The notes under the pieces are model-generated. The model did not search any database. It was not told the origin of the DNA and saw only the letters and a list, made by a program, of their open reading frames with translations. This document shows positions 27,833 through 37,621 of a DNA stretch of 64,000 bases, piece by piece (positions within the stretch are counted from its first letter, which is position 1; every line of letters starts with the position of its first letter). The position numbers were made by a program, and so were the translations under genes. The stretch lies in assembly GCF_013201545.1 (NCBI RefSeq), contig NZ_CP053746.1, positions 2,879,001-2,943,000 of the forward strand. Reading direction: 5' to 3'. This DNA comes from Pseudomonas graminis. Lineage in GTDB: Bacteria > Pseudomonadota > Gammaproteobacteria > Pseudomonadales > Pseudomonadaceae.

Positions 27833-28070
27833 TCTGTGTGGCGGCATTCTACAGAGGATCGCGGGGCTGTCAAGCAAACGGCAGAAAAAAATGCTTTTTC
27901 TTCAAGCGGTTAGCATTGAGGGTGTGGCGGCCAGCTACGGCGCGCCTCGCTTTCAGCACGTTTGGGGCGGGTTTAGTGAAGGGTACATTCCATAGGGAAT
28001 CAGGCATATTCAGTGTCAGACAGGCCCATGAATGAGATACTGCGCGCCTGTTTTCCTACGACCCTATGTG

Positions 28071-29129
28071 ATGCCGCAGCGCAAAATCATCCATATCGAT
28101 TGTGATTGCTTCTACGCCGCTATTGAGATGCGCGACGACCCGCGTCTGGCTGGCAAGCCGTTGGCAGTCGGTGGGTCGGCAGAACGGCGGGGCGTGATCG
28201 CCACCTGCAACTACGAGGCCCGGGCCTACGGCATCCGCTCGGCGATGTCGTCCAGGCATGCGCTGACGCTGTGCCCGGACCTCACCATCGTCAAGCCGAG
28301 GATGGATGCCTATAAAGAGGCCTCGAAAGAGATCCAGACCATCTTCCGCGATTACACCGACCTGATCGAGCCGCTGTCGCTGGATGAGGCTTACCTGGAT
28401 GTCACGGAATGCGAGCACTTCGCCGGCAGCGCAACGCGTATCGCCCAGGACATTCGCCGCCGGGTCTCCAATCAGTTGCACATCACGGTTTCCGCCGGCG
28501 TCGCCCCAAACAAGTTTTTGGCCAAGATCGCCAGCGACTGGAAAAAGCCGAACGGGCTGTTCGTGATCACGCCTGATCAAATCGAAGACTTTGTCTCCCA
28601 GTTGCCGGTGTCCAAACTGCACGGCGTTGGCAAGGTGACTGCCGACAAGCTTGGCCGTCTCGGCATTGTCACCTGCACCGATTTACGCAGCTGGAGCAAG
28701 CTGTCGCTGGTGCGGGAGTTCGGCTCATTCGGCGAGCGGCTGTGGAACCTGGCCCATGGCGTCGATGAGCGGCCCGTGCAGAACGACAATCGGCGCCAGT
28801 CGGTCAGCGTCGAAAACACCTACGACACCGATCTGCCGGACCTCGCCAGTTGCCTGTTGAGGCTGCCGGCATTGTTGGAAACGTTGAACGACCGGATTGC
28901 GCGGATCGATAGCCTTTACCGCCCCGGCAAGCCGTTCGTGAAGGTCAAGTTTCACGACTTCACTCAGACAACGCTGGAGCAGGCGGGAGCAGGGCGGGAC
29001 TTGAGCAGTTACGAGCAACTCTTGACCCAGGCCTTCGCACGCGGCGGCAAACCGGTGCGATTGCTGGGAATTGGCGTGCGCCTTCATGACCTTCGGGCTG
29101 CCCACGAGCAGTTGGAGCTGTTCAGCTGA
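28071..29129 (+). CDS. dinB: DNA polymerase IV (DinB)
   Basis: Y-family translesion polymerase, 352 aa from ATG 28071 (MPQRKIIHIDCDCFYAAIEM), which agrees with family N-termini; the frame is open further upstream. Catalytic carboxylates lie in DCDCFYAA and SLDEAYLDV. Palm, thumb (two helix-hairpin-helix motifs around LHGVGKVTADKLGRLGI) and little-finger domains are all present. The C-terminal LELFS resembles a beta-clamp-binding peptide. No CTG-N10-CAG LexA box is visible in the 238 bp upstream. Confidence 0.95.
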   Translation: MPQRKIIHIDCDCFYAAIEMRDDPRLAGKPLAVGGSAERRGVIATCNYEARAYGIRSAMSSRHALTLCPDLTIVKPRMDAYKEASKEIQTIFRDYTDLIEPLSLDEAYLDVTECEHFAGSATRIAQDIRRRVSNQLHITVSAGVAPNKFLAKIASDWKKPNGLFVITPDQIEDFVSQLPVSKLHGVGKVTADKLGRLGIVTCTDLRSWSKLSLVREFGSFGERLWNLAHGVDERPVQNDNRRQSVSVENTYDTDLPDLASCLLRLPALLETLNDRIARIDSLYRPGKPFVKVKFHDFTQTTLEQAGAGRDLSSYEQLLTQAFARGGKPVRLLGIGVRLHDLRAAHEQLELFS

Positions 29130-29131
29130 GG

Positions 29132-30088
29132 TTATTCGCTGCCCGGCGGTACCGCGACCAGTCGGCCAGCGTCTTTGGCCAGTGACCGAAGGAATTCGTG
29201 CTGCAGTTGCGGATCGTTGCGGGTCAGCTCGATCAGGGACTGTTCCAGCTCACTCGCTTCGTCTTCAAGGCCTAGTTCCGACAGACGCTTGACGCGATGC
29301 ACCCACTGGCTCACCTCGTCGTCTTCCAGGTCGTCGTAGATCAGGTCGTGTGCCTCGATCAGCTTGCCGCGCAGTGATTTGCTCAGTGGCAACGTGGCGG
29401 TTGCCTGGACGTTGCTCTGGTCATCCTGCACTTTGATGTTCAGTTGGGTGACATAACTGAGGTTCTGCTCGGCGAACGGGCTGTCCAGCAGGTTGACGCG
29501 CAGCCCGCCGTTACGGTCCGTCGTCAGTTCATGGGTCTCTTTGCCCGCAGTGACTTCAACCGGCGCTTCACTCCAGGGCAGGCTTGAATGCTCGACGCGA
29601 TGGTCGCGCTGGACCTCGTCGATACCGGCCAGGTTTTGCTGCGCACGGCCATGGGAGGGTGCGTTCATGAACGGGTTGACGCCGGCGACGCCGTAAGTGA
29701 GCCAGTCCCTGGTCACGCTGTCGGGCAGGCTGCCGAACGTCAACACGTTGACCACGTTCGCGCCAATGCCCGCAACGATGGCGACGGCGCCCAGCGGGAT
29801 TTCATAGACTTCCCGCCACGGCTGATACGGCGTGTATCGGTCGTAGTGCCGGGTGACTTCGAATTCGGTGATGTCGAAGGTTTTCAACTCGTGGATGCGT
29901 ATCCGGCGCTGGGGCAATTCCAGCGTCTTGGGCTCGCCGAGGTCGACCTGAAAACTGTGGTCGAGCAGTTTGCGCTCGACACGTTCTTCATGCTCGCTGC
30001 GTTGAGACAGTTGATTGGCACAGCCGCCGAGAAACAGGCTGGTGCACAACACAGCGCCTGCGAGACGTGAGGGATTTCGCTTGAACAT
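29132..30088 (-). CDS. Hypothetical lipoprotein
   Basis: 318-aa protein. From the ATG at 30088 (MFKRNPSRLAGAVLC) it has a lipoprotein signal ending in LFLGGC. A hydrophobic segment at about residues 95-130 (IPLGAVAIVAGIGANVVNVL) is followed by a C-terminal helical region rich in Glu and Leu. I do not recognise the family beyond hypothetical Pseudomonas lipoproteins found near dinB. The frame is open 26 codons further upstream, but the lipobox sets the start. Its stop is 2 bp after the stop of dinB (convergent), and it lies just downstream of proS on the same strand. Confidence 0.7.
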   Translation of the reverse strand: MFKRNPSRLAGAVLCTSLFLGGCANQLSQRSEHEERVERKLLDHSFQVDLGEPKTLELPQRRIRIHELKTFDITEFEVTRHYDRYTPYQPWREVYEIPLGAVAIVAGIGANVVNVLTFGSLPDSVTRDWLTYGVAGVNPFMNAPSHGRAQQNLAGIDEVQRDHRVEHSSLPWSEAPVEVTAGKETHELTTDRNGGLRVNLLDSPFAEQNLSYVTQLNIKVQDDQSNVQATATLPLSKSLRGKLIEAHDLIYDDLEDDEVSQWVHRVKRLSELGLEDEASELEQSLIELTRNDPQLQHEFLRSLAKDAGRLVAVPPGSE

Positions 30089-30171
30089 GAGATCTCTAGG
30101 TGCAGGTAAGGCGCATCGCAGAGGCGTGGCGGATGAATGCGCGCCTGCATAGTCGCAGGCGCGCAACCCGG

Positions 30172-31887
30172 TCAGCGCTTGATCCGGTCCTTGATGAAAG
30201 ACAACACATCGGCAACAGGCAGGGCCTGCGCTTCGGCTTCGGTGCGGCTCTTGTATTCGAGGTTACCCTCGGCGAGGCCACGGTCGCTGACCACGATACG
30301 GTGCGGAATGCCGATCAGTTCCATGTCGGCGAACTTGATCCCCGGACTGGTCTTCTTGTCACGGTCATCCAGCAACACTTCGAAGCCCGCAGCCGTCAGT
30401 TCGGCGTACAGCTTGTCGGTGGCCTCTTTAACGGCATCGGTTTCGTAACGCAGCGGCACGAGGGCAATCTGGAAAGGCGCGAGTGCGTCGCTCCAGATGA
30501 TGCCGTTTGCGTCGTTATTCTGCTCGATCGCGGCCGCCACAACACGCGACACACCAATCCCGTAGCAGCCCATGGTCAGCGTGACCGGCTTGCCGTTTTC
30601 GCCCAGCACCTGGCACTTCATCGCGTCGCTGTACTTGGTACCCAGCTGGAAGATGTGCCCGACTTCGATCCCGCGCTTGATGATCACATTGCCTTGACCA
30701 TCCGGGCTTGGGTCGCCGGCGACGACGTTGCGCAGGTCAGCCACGGTCGGAACCGGCAGGTCCCGCTCCCAATTAACGCCGAAGTAGTGCTTGTCATCGA
30801 TGTTGGCGCCAATGCCGAAGTCGCTCATCAGTTCAACCGAGCGGTCGATGATGCACGGCAGAGGCAGATTCAACGGCCCGAGCGAACCCGCGCCGGCGCC
30901 AATGGCGTCACGCAGTTCGGCTTCTGAGGCCATGACCAGCGGGCTGGCGACCTTCTCCAGATTGGAGGCCTTGATTTCGTTGAGCTCGTGATCGCCACGG
31001 ATGATCAGCGCAATCAGCTTGCCTTCTTCAGCAGCGTGCACGACGAGGGTCTTGACGGTCTTTTCGATCGGCAGATTGAACTGCTCGACCAGCGCCGCGA
31101 TGGTCTTGGCGTCCGGGGTGTCGACAAGGCGCAGCTCTTCAGTCGGCGCAGGGCGGCTGGTTTCGCGTGGAATGGCTTCGGCTTTTTCGATGTTTGCTGC
31201 GTAGTCCGAGGTGTCGCTGAACACGATGTCGTCTTCGCCGGACTCGGCCAGCACGTGGAACTCATGGGAGCCCGCGCCGCCGATGGAACCGTTGTCAGCC
31301 ACCACAGGGCGGAAATTCAGGCCCAGGCGGGTGAACACGTTGCAGTACGCCTGATGCATGCGGTCGTAGGTTTCCTGAAGGGAATCCTGGGTCGCATGGA
31401 AGGAATAGGCGTCCTTCATGATGAATTCGCGGCCGCGCATCAAACCGAAGCGCGGACGGATTTCGTCACGGAATTTGGTCTGGATCTGGTACATATTGAT
31501 CGGCAGCTGTTTATAGCTGTTGAGTTCGTTGCGAGCCAGATCGGTGATGACTTCTTCGTGGGTCGGGCCCGCGCAGAAGTCACGATCGTGGCGGTCTTTC
31601 AGGCGCAGCAGCTCCGGGCCGTATTGTTCCCAGCGCCCCGACTCCTGCCACAGCTCCGCTGGCTGAATGCCCGGCATCAACACTTCCAGCGCGCCCGCTG
31701 CGTTCATCTCTTCACGAACCACCGCTTCGACCTTGCGCAATACCCGCAGGCCCATGGGCAGCCAGGTATAGAGACCGGAGGCAAGTTTGCGAATCATGCC
31801 GGCACGAAGCATCAGCTGATGGCTGATCACGACCGCATCGGATGGCGTTTCTTTCTGTGTGGCGAGCAAATATTGACTGGTACGCAT
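30172..31887 (-). CDS. proS: Prolyl-tRNA synthetase
   Basis: Class II aminoacyl-tRNA synthetase, 571 aa, the bacterial-type ProRS. Motif 1 ([20 protein letters not shown]), motif 2 ([31 protein letters not shown]) and motif 3 ([17 protein letters not shown]) are present. An editing (INS, YbaK-like) domain interrupts the catalytic core at about 230-390 and clears mischarged Ala-tRNA. The C-terminal anticodon-binding domain begins near 470 ([20 protein letters not shown]). Next to an OprD-family porin, as in P. aeruginosa PA0956-PA0958. Confidence 0.98.
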   Translation of the reverse strand: MRTSQYLLATQKETPSDAVVISHQLMLRAGMIRKLASGLYTWLPMGLRVLRKVEAVVREEMNAAGALEVLMPGIQPAELWQESGRWEQYGPELLRLKDRHDRDFCAGPTHEEVITDLARNELNSYKQLPINMYQIQTKFRDEIRPRFGLMRGREFIMKDAYSFHATQDSLQETYDRMHQAYCNVFTRLGLNFRPVVADNGSIGGAGSHEFHVLAESGEDDIVFSDTSDYAANIEKAEAIPRETSRPAPTEELRLVDTPDAKTIAALVEQFNLPIEKTVKTLVVHAAEEGKLIALIIRGDHELNEIKASNLEKVASPLVMASEAELRDAIGAGAGSLGPLNLPLPCIIDRSVELMSDFGIGANIDDKHYFGVNWERDLPVPTVADLRNVVAGDPSPDGQGNVIIKRGIEVGHIFQLGTKYSDAMKCQVLGENGKPVTLTMGCYGIGVSRVVAAAIEQNNDANGIIWSDALAPFQIALVPLRYETDAVKEATDKLYAELTAAGFEVLLDDRDKKTSPGIKFADMELIGIPHRIVVSDRGLAEGNLEYKSRTEAEAQALPVADVLSFIKDRIKR

Positions 31888-32006
31888 GGTCGGCCGTTGT
31901 CGGTTGCGGTGGCTGGGAAATGATTCGGGATTGTACGGTGGTGGTATCGCTGAGTACAGGCCGGGCGGGCGTTGCGAGCGGAGGGAATGTCAAACATGCC
32001 CCCATG

Positions 32007-32036
32007 AAAAAGCCCGGCGCGAGGGCCGGGCTTTTC
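32007..32036 (-). terminator. Rho-independent terminator of OprD-family porin
   Basis: AGCCCGGC/GCCGGGCT stem with a five- to six-base loop; the minus strand ends in TTTTTCATG, about 25 bp after the porin stop. Confidence 0.8.
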
Positions 32037-32060
32037 GTTAACGAGTGTCAGACAGTGCGA

Positions 32061-33404
32061 TTACAGGACCGAAATCGGGTAGTCGACGATCAGACGGAAC
32101 TCGTTGACATCGCCTTCGCCTTCGTCGGCATTGGCACGGTGCCATGCTTGACGAATACGGAACGACAGGTCTTTTGCAGGGCCAGCCTGAACGACGTACT
32201 TGGCCTCAACGTTGGTTTCGTGGTGGCTGCCGTCAGCGCCGTAAAGGCCTGAGTAAATAGCGTTGTTGCCACGGGTGCCGTCGATGTTGGTACCGCTGAC
32301 GTAACGGGCCATGAAGCTCAGGCCCGGCGTGCCGTAGGTGGCCATGTTCAAGTCGTAACGACCTTGCCACGATCTTTCGCCAGGAGCGTTAAAGTCGGAG
32401 TATTGAATCGAGTTCGCGAGGAAGATCGAGTCGCCGCCTTTGTTGTTGTCACCGATACCGATGTAGTCGAACGGAGTGTTACCGTTAACTTTCTGGAATG
32501 CCAGTGTCAACGTGTGCGCCGCCAGGAAGGAGTAAGCAGCCGAACCCGACCATGCGGTGTTGCTGATCGCCCCGGCTTTGGCACTGCCGGTATCTTTGGT
32601 GTTATAGATGTTGAAGTCGAAGGCGAGGGCCTGGTCGTCAGTCAACGGCAGTGCGTAGTTGATGTTGCCGTAGTACTGGTTCCACACGTCTTCCAATTTG
32701 GCGTAGTAGAAACCAACGCCCAAGTTGTCGGTAATGGAGTATTTACCGCCGCCGAAGTCGGCAGATTTTGCTTCCACCGCTGCGTAAGTTGCAAAAATAC
32801 CGCCGTCATGGCTGGTGTCGTTTTGGCTGGTACCCGAATAAAAGTGGCCGGCTTCAACATCCAGGCCCGAGATTTCGCTGCTCTGCAGGCTCAGGCCGCT
32901 TGCAGTCTGTGGCAAGAGGCGCGAGCCGCCCACGGCAAACACTGGGTTCTGAGGCTGCATGTCACCGATTTTGAGTTCGGTTTTCGAAATCCGGAACTTG
33001 GCGGCGGCACCGGCTTTGCCGAAGCTGTCGTGGTTGTCGCGGAAGCCGTCAGAATTGGGTGTGGTGTCCAGCGTCAGGTTGCCGGAACCAGAGTGCTTGT
33101 CGTCGCCGCTAAGCTTGAAGCCGGCATAGCCGAACGCATCGACACCTACGCCGATCAGGCCCTGGGTGTAACCCGAGGTGAAGTTGCCCCAGAAACCTTG
33201 GGTCCAGTCGCGTTGGTCTTTGCGACCTTCGTCATGCAGGATGTGGCGGTTGAAGTAGTAGTTACGAGCCTTAACGTCGAGCTTGCTCCCCTCTACAAAA
33301 CCAGTTGCTTCGGACTGATCGCTTACGAATGCCGCAGCCGATGCCAATTGGGTGCTGGCTGCAGTAACGGCCAGTGCGATTGCGCTCCACTTCATCACTC
33401 TCAT
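32061..33404 (-). CDS. OprD-family outer-membrane porin
   Basis: Substrate-specific 18-stranded porin of 447 aa for basic amino acids, peptides or aromatic acids. The ATG at 33404 has AAGGAG ten bases upstream and gives signal MRVMKWSAIALAVTAASTQL. The mature start FVSDQSEATGFVEGSKL and the long NYYFNRHILHDEGRKDQRDWTQGF constriction-loop region are typical of the family, as are the alternating amphipathic strands and the C-terminal LIVDYPISVL. Position beside proS matches P. aeruginosa oprD (PA0958), but OprD paralogues are many and substrate cannot be assigned. Confidence 0.92.
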   Translation of the reverse strand: MRVMKWSAIALAVTAASTQLASAAAFVSDQSEATGFVEGSKLDVKARNYYFNRHILHDEGRKDQRDWTQGFWGNFTSGYTQGLIGVGVDAFGYAGFKLSGDDKHSGSGNLTLDTTPNSDGFRDNHDSFGKAGAAAKFRISKTELKIGDMQPQNPVFAVGGSRLLPQTASGLSLQSSEISGLDVEAGHFYSGTSQNDTSHDGGIFATYAAVEAKSADFGGGKYSITDNLGVGFYYAKLEDVWNQYYGNINYALPLTDDQALAFDFNIYNTKDTGSAKAGAISNTAWSGSAAYSFLAAHTLTLAFQKVNGNTPFDYIGIGDNNKGGDSIFLANSIQYSDFNAPGERSWQGRYDLNMATYGTPGLSFMARYVSGTNIDGTRGNNAIYSGLYGADGSHHETNVEAKYVVQAGPAKDLSFRIRQAWHRANADEGEGDVNEFRLIVDYPISVL

Positions 33405-33936
33405 CGTGACTTTGCTCCTTTGGTTTTTAAGAAGAGTACTGCCGTCCACCTGTTTTTTTATCTGGCCGGCTTCTTTCTTTTTGGTGTCGGCGAAATCTAC
33501 AACACGCTGACATTAATGGCGATAGTGACAAACCTATCCTTTCTATTTCTTTACGGCCTTGTCGCCGCCCGCTCTGTCCATGTCGCTACTGAACAGCTCC
33601 AAATTCTTCAATCGTGCAACTACCGGGTCACGTTCAACGCTGGACTCGCTCACACCCTCATCGAGTCCAGCCTCTCCAGCTACCTTGCTAAGCATCGCTG
33701 CATCCCTTCGGTCCTGGCCCGTCTTGCGACGCGCTCGCCTTCAAGCTTGTGTGTGACAAAGCAACAACCGTGCACAAAATTTCGACGAACATGAAAAAAA
33801 TGTCGAAAGCGCTGTAAAAACATTCGATGTCAGCGCCAAGCTATTGAATATAAATGATAAAAATATTTTAGATAGCCTGCTTTGCAACGGCGATTTTGTT
33901 GAGAATAGCGCGGGCAGGTGTCACTGACGTTACCTG
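33405..33936. other. Long upstream region of OprD-family gene
   Basis: About 530 bp without a convincing gene. The distal part (33780-33900) is unusually AT-rich for this genome and contains the inverted repeat TTTCGAC-N15-GTCGAAA (33780-33808), a possible regulator site. The short frames here lack ribosome sites and family features. Confidence 0.5.
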
Positions 33937-34182
33937 TCACCCCTCAAAAGTGGGTAATTCGCGGATGGCTGTCACATATTCGGGCTTGATCTGAGTCTTT
34001 TTGGTGCGCCGTGCCGCACAACTGCCTGCGTTTGGTTCCTTGGAGCCGAGTCCGGCGAGTTGGCGAGCATGCTGCACGCAGCCCTGCTCCCGAAATGCGT
34101 CCTGCAGCCCCGGATTGACTGGCGTTGCCCGGAATCTGCTAGCTGATTTTCCGCGGTCTGCGCCAGCGGTAAGCTGCTTCAT
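33937..34182 (-). CDS. Small hypothetical protein (low confidence)
   Basis: 81-codon frame from ATG 34182 (MKQLTAGADRG), extendable to 34242. It contains a regular stretch (DAFREQGCVQHARQLAGLGSK) with codon use close to the neighbours, two cysteines and a basic C-terminal half. No signal peptide or known domain is visible. It may be a small conserved gene of the proS-oprD-HIT interval or chance; no ribosome site is obvious. Confidence 0.35.
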   Translation of the reverse strand: MKQLTAGADRGKSASRFRATPVNPGLQDAFREQGCVQHARQLAGLGSKEPNAGSCAARRTKKTQIKPEYVTAIRELPTFEG

Positions 34183-34392
34183 GTCGGTGCGCGGCCTTTT
34201 TTTTCGCTCACTACCAGTGCGGGGTGGGATTGCGGTGATCATCGATCAACAGCAAATCCGCAAAATGCTCTGAACCGCTGTGCCGGATGAATCCTCAGGA
34301 ATTCGCGCGTATTCTTCCCGCTACCCAAGACTTTCTTTTCGGGCCAGTCAATCGGCTCGATGAATCAAATCGGCGATCAGGAGTAATTTTTC

Positions 34393-34818
34393 GTGTTTGT
34401 TCTAGATCCGCGCTTGCTGCAAGACACACTACCGATCGGCGACTTCCCGCTATGCACGCTGCTGCTGTCCAATGATTCCAGTTACCCCTGGTTCATTCTG
34501 GTGCCCAAGCGTGCAGATATCAGTGAAGTGTTCCAACTGTCCGAAACGGACCAGATGCAGTTATGGAAAGAAACCACCACCCTCTCGGCGGTACTTGATC
34601 GCACGTTTCAGGCGGACAAGATGAACGTTGCTGCGCTGGGTAATGTGGTCAATCAGCTGCATATGCACGTCATCGTTCGCCGTGTCGGCGACGCGGCCTG
34701 GCCAGCGCCAGTGTGGGGCAAGCATCCGGCCAAGCCATATACGCCGGAGGAGGTTGCGCGGATCAACGCGCAACTGAAGTCCGAATTGACCGGAACATTT
34801 ATCTTTAAAGAGGGCTGA
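34393..34818 (+). CDS. HIT-domain hydrolase
   Basis: 141-aa member of the histidine-triad superfamily, nucleotide hydrolases or transferases. The signature [10 protein letters not shown] (about residues 93-102) has His-x-His-x-(V/I)-x-x form with the terminal His replaced by Arg, as in a group of proteobacterial HIT proteins, so activity may differ from Hint. The GTG start 34393 has GGAGT ten bases upstream. slyX begins 2 bp after its stop, so the two form an operon. Confidence 0.88.
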   Translation: MFVLDPRLLQDTLPIGDFPLCTLLLSNDSSYPWFILVPKRADISEVFQLSETDQMQLWKETTTLSAVLDRTFQADKMNVAALGNVVNQLHMHVIVRRVGDAAWPAPVWGKHPAKPYTPEEVARINAQLKSELTGTFIFKEG

Positions 34819-34820
34819 CC

Positions 34821-35027
34821 ATGGATCTCGAATCGCGTGTCATGGAACTGGAGAGTCGACTGGCCTTTCAGGACGATACCATTCAAGCGCTCAACGACGT
34901 GTTGGTCACCCAGCAGCGTAGCCTTGATCGTCTGGAGTTACAGATCGCAGCCCTGATCAAGCGTCAGGAGGAAATGGGCGGGCAGGGCGACGATTTCGTT
35001 GAAGACTCTCGCCCTCCTCATTATTAA
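34821..35027 (+). CDS. slyX: SlyX family protein
   Basis: 68-aa protein, mostly one coiled coil ([20 protein letters not shown] with heptad Leu/Ile pattern to residue 50), ending in the family tail SRPPHY. Function is unknown; it is conserved next to the HIT gene in pseudomonads. Confidence 0.92.
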   Translation: MDLESRVMELESRLAFQDDTIQALNDVLVTQQRSLDRLELQIAALIKRQEEMGGQGDDFVEDSRPPHY

Positions 35028-35057
35028 AGGGAAGAGAGCCGGGCAGGAGTTTCAGCC

Positions 35058-35090
35058 AAAAAAAACCGCGCCTCTCAGCGCGGTTTTTTT
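35058..35090. terminator. Bidirectional terminator between slyX and cold-shock-domain gene
   Basis: ACCGCGC/GCGCGGT stem with a six-base loop, flanked by eight A and seven T; it lies between two converging genes. Confidence 0.9.
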
Positions 35091-35101
35091 ATGCGGCGAA
35101 G

Positions 35102-35707
35102 TTAACGGCGCGGGAGCGCAGCGATGACGTCTTCCGCTTGCAGGCCCTTGTCGCGGTTCATCACCGAAAACTCGACACGCTGGCCTTCGACCAGAACGCG
35201 GTGGCCTTCACCGCGAATGGCGCGAAAGTGCACGAAGATGTCGTCGCCCGAATCCCGGGAAATGAATCCGAAGCCTTTGGAGGTGTTGAACCACTTCACC
35301 GTGCCTGTATCGCGGTTGCCCAGATCCTGGGACTGAGCGGCAGGCGCAGGTGAGGACCGGTAGAAGCTGACCGCCAGGTGCAATGCCACGGCAACGACGA
35401 CGGCGAGCAGGCTGACCAGAACGGCCGGTTGGCCAGCAATGGTTTCGAGCGGAACGAGCAGCGTGAGGATTTGAAGCACGACGGCCAGCACGAGCAAGCC
35501 GCTGACCAGGTTTTGCAGTTGATGACGTGGACCTTTGTTCCAGTAAGGAATCACTGGCGCAAGCACCAGGTTGATGAGGCCGAAGAGCGCCAGATACAGC
35601 GCATCCGGTTGGGACAGGTAAGAAGACAGCGCTTCACTACGCAGGCTGGGGATGAAAGACAGCAGCAGGGCAGCTGCGCCCGTTAGCAGGTGGACTATTT
35701 TCAACAT
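35102..35707 (-). CDS. Membrane protein with C-terminal cold-shock domain
   Basis: 201 aa. Four hydrophobic helices occupy about residues 5-120 ([19 protein letters not shown] and three more), followed by a cytoplasmic cold-shock domain from about 133 carrying the RNP motifs [15 protein letters not shown] and DDIFVHF. It matches the arrangement of P. aeruginosa PA0961 by position and domain order. The combination suggests a membrane-tethered RNA or DNA-binding protein; function is not known. Confidence 0.9.
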   Translation of the reverse strand: MLKIVHLLTGAAALLLSFIPSLRSEALSSYLSQPDALYLALFGLINLVLAPVIPYWNKGPRHQLQNLVSGLLVLAVVLQILTLLVPLETIAGQPAVLVSLLAVVVAVALHLAVSFYRSSPAPAAQSQDLGNRDTGTVKWFNTSKGFGFISRDSGDDIFVHFRAIRGEGHRVLVEGQRVEFSVMNRDKGLQAEDVIAALPRR

Positions 35708-35814
35708 TTCGATGACTCACATTAAGATGGATCACAAGGAAATAGCGGGTGACCTTCGGTACGCTTCGAGAAAAAAGGGAGGCGTGATGCACGAGTGTCG
35801 GTCCTGCCTATGCA

Positions 35815-35842
35815 CTGCCGCCGGACGGCACTTTGGCGGCAG
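35815..35842. other. Strong hairpin in the gap before dps
   Basis: Perfect 8-bp stem CTGCCGCC/GGCGGCAG (35815-35822 with 35835-35842) inside the 425-bp gap (35708-36132) between the divergent cold-shock-domain gene and dps. The rest of the gap holds no gene I can support. It must contain both promoters. A T-rich run near 35929-35937 (GGTTTTTTTG) could end a short transcript, so an unannotated RNA here is possible. Confidence 0.4.
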
Positions 35843-36132
35843 CGCGTCTGTATTTAACAGCAAAGCCGAGAGCTACTCAAATCAAGCGCTTAGCTCACGT
35901 GTTGGCCGGTGAGGGTGGCTGTATGTCGGTTTTTTTGTTCTGGTCAAAGGCTCGCGCCAGAGCGGCCGGGATTAACAACGCGCCAGGCCGATGGTCTCTA
36001 TTAAAGGAAGTGGGGTCGGACTGCGATGGTTGTCGCTGAACTAATCCCGACAGATGGCTGCGCAGGGTCAATGGTCTTGGTAGAGTGGTCGGCAGTCGTT
36101 TGACAATAAACCATCATAGAAGAGGGCTGAAC

Positions 36133-36606
36133 ATGGCAATCGATATCGGCATCAGCGAAGAAGATCGCAAGTCCATCGTGGACGGTCTTTCCCGCCTGCT
36201 GGCAGACACCTACGTGTTGTATCTGAAAACCCATAACTTTCACTGGAACGTGACTGGCCCGGCTTTTCGTACGCTGCACCTGATGTTTGAAGAGCAATAC
36301 AACGAACTGGCACTGGCGGTCGATCAGATCGCAGAGCGGATTCGCGCGCTGGGCTTCCCGGCGCCGGGGACCTATTCGACCTACGCGCGCTTGTCGTCGA
36401 TCAAGGAAGAAGAGGGCGTACCTGCGGCCGAGGACATGATTCGTTCGCTGGTTCAGGGGCAGGAAGCGGTCACCCGTACTGCCCGTGGGATTTTCCCGTT
36501 GCTGGATAAAGTCAGCGACGAGCCAACGGCAGACCTGCTGACCCAGCGCATGCAGGTGCATGAGAAAACCGCCTGGATGCTGCGCTCGATGCTCGAAGCC
36601 CAGTAA
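36133..36606 (+). CDS. dps: Dps-family DNA-protection ferritin
   Basis: 157-aa four-helix-bundle protein that forms dodecamers, oxidises and stores iron with hydrogen peroxide, and protects DNA in starvation and oxidative stress. The ferroxidase residues are in [20 protein letters not shown] (His) and [21 protein letters not shown] (Asp/Glu), the Dps inter-subunit site signature. The ATG at 36133 has GAGGG upstream; the frame is open 16 codons further. The Lys-poor N-terminus ([11 protein letters not shown]) suggests weak direct DNA binding. Confidence 0.94.
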   Translation: MAIDIGISEEDRKSIVDGLSRLLADTYVLYLKTHNFHWNVTGPAFRTLHLMFEEQYNELALAVDQIAERIRALGFPAPGTYSTYARLSSIKEEEGVPAAEDMIRSLVQGQEAVTRTARGIFPLLDKVSDEPTADLLTQRMQVHEKTAWMLRSMLEAQ

Positions 36607-37014
36607 TCATCAGCTGATCAACGAAACACAGGCGCGGGCAGCGTAACGAGTGCCCGCTCCGCACTGCTGTCCCCCGCCTTGCACGACAGTCCCCTCCTGA
36701 ATCAAATCCCTCCGCTCAAAGCGCTCACCTGTAATACGCATTCCCCCTTTTTTCGAGTCGGGCTGAATACGACAATCGGCTGAACGGGAAGAAATAAATC
36801 CGCAAAAAATACATATCTAACACCTCGACGGGTATTGGGGCTGGGCCGTTTGCCGGCTCTCGAAAATCACCCCTGCAGCGTGGTGATCTCCTACAGGTTC
36901 AGAGTGCTCCTTCTGCTGGTTGCGCCTTGTGGAATACGGCTTGATAGACACCTCTTTTCAACTGATTGCGAAGGTGTCGATGCCCTATCCGTGATCGCAA
37001 CATGGGGGACCTGC
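36607..37014. other. Intergenic stretch after dps
   Basis: Gap of about 400 bp between dps and the ribbon-helix-helix gene. I see no terminator with a T-run after dps and no gene. The stretch near 36740-36830 is AT-rich and may carry the promoter of the next gene. Confidence 0.5.
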
Positions 37015-37362
37015 ATGAACCTGAATACTGCCCGAGAGGGGTGGGAGCCGACCCATTGTCTGAACGCCCGGGGCGACCCGTTTATCGAAAATTTCAACAT
37101 GAGCCTGGCCCAGCCGCACGCCAGATCGGTGAGGCTGAATGGGCTGGCCACATGCTTGCGACTTGAGGAGGTGTACTGGAATATTCTGTCCGAAATGGCA
37201 CGTTTCAACGATTGCTCCATCAACGCCGTGCTGTCCTACGTGGATCGCGAGGTTCACCTGCGTTACGGCGGCGTCAAGAATTTCAGCGGCCTGATCCGCG
37301 TCGTGTGCGTGGCGCACGTATTGAGTGCCGAGGGCCTGCGGTTGACGCCGTCCCCGACATGA
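37015..37362 (+). CDS. Ribbon-helix-helix domain protein
   Basis: 115-aa protein from ATG 37015 (MNLNTAREGWEP), with a GGGGGA site upstream; the frame stays open to 36835. The C-terminal half (about residues 40-110) fits the RHH_4-type ribbon-helix-helix fold: strand RSVRLNGLATCLRLEEVYW, then helices NILSEMARFNDCSINAVLSY and GLIRVVCVAHVL. The family consists of small putative DNA-binding regulators. It is monocistronic upstream of aspS; its target is unknown. Confidence 0.75.
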   Translation: MNLNTAREGWEPTHCLNARGDPFIENFNMSLAQPHARSVRLNGLATCLRLEEVYWNILSEMARFNDCSINAVLSYVDREVHLRYGGVKNFSGLIRVVCVAHVLSAEGLRLTPSPT

Positions 37363-37621
37363 CCTGATTTCAGCGGGCCCGTTGCGGCGGGCCTGCATTC
37401 GCTGGTGGCACGGCATCCGCGCCGCGCGCCGACATCTTCTTGCCCGGTATCGGGCTGCGCGGCTGCACAGCGATGATTATCCCTATATAATCCCCCGCCT
37501 TACTGTGGAAGGCAGGAACTGACCGTCAGGTCGGACTGCATGCCAAAGCTTGCGCACCCTTGCACCGGCGACGGGCGAAAGCTCCATCGAATTCCGAATT
37601 ACGAGAAGTGAACACACGATC

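Noticed and set aside
27900..28070. LexA box for dinB
   Set aside because: Searched for CTG-N10-CAG; only a wrongly spaced CTG-N12-CAG near 27870 was found.
32364..33794. 476-codon plus-strand open frame
   Set aside because: Antisense to the OprD-family gene and its leader.
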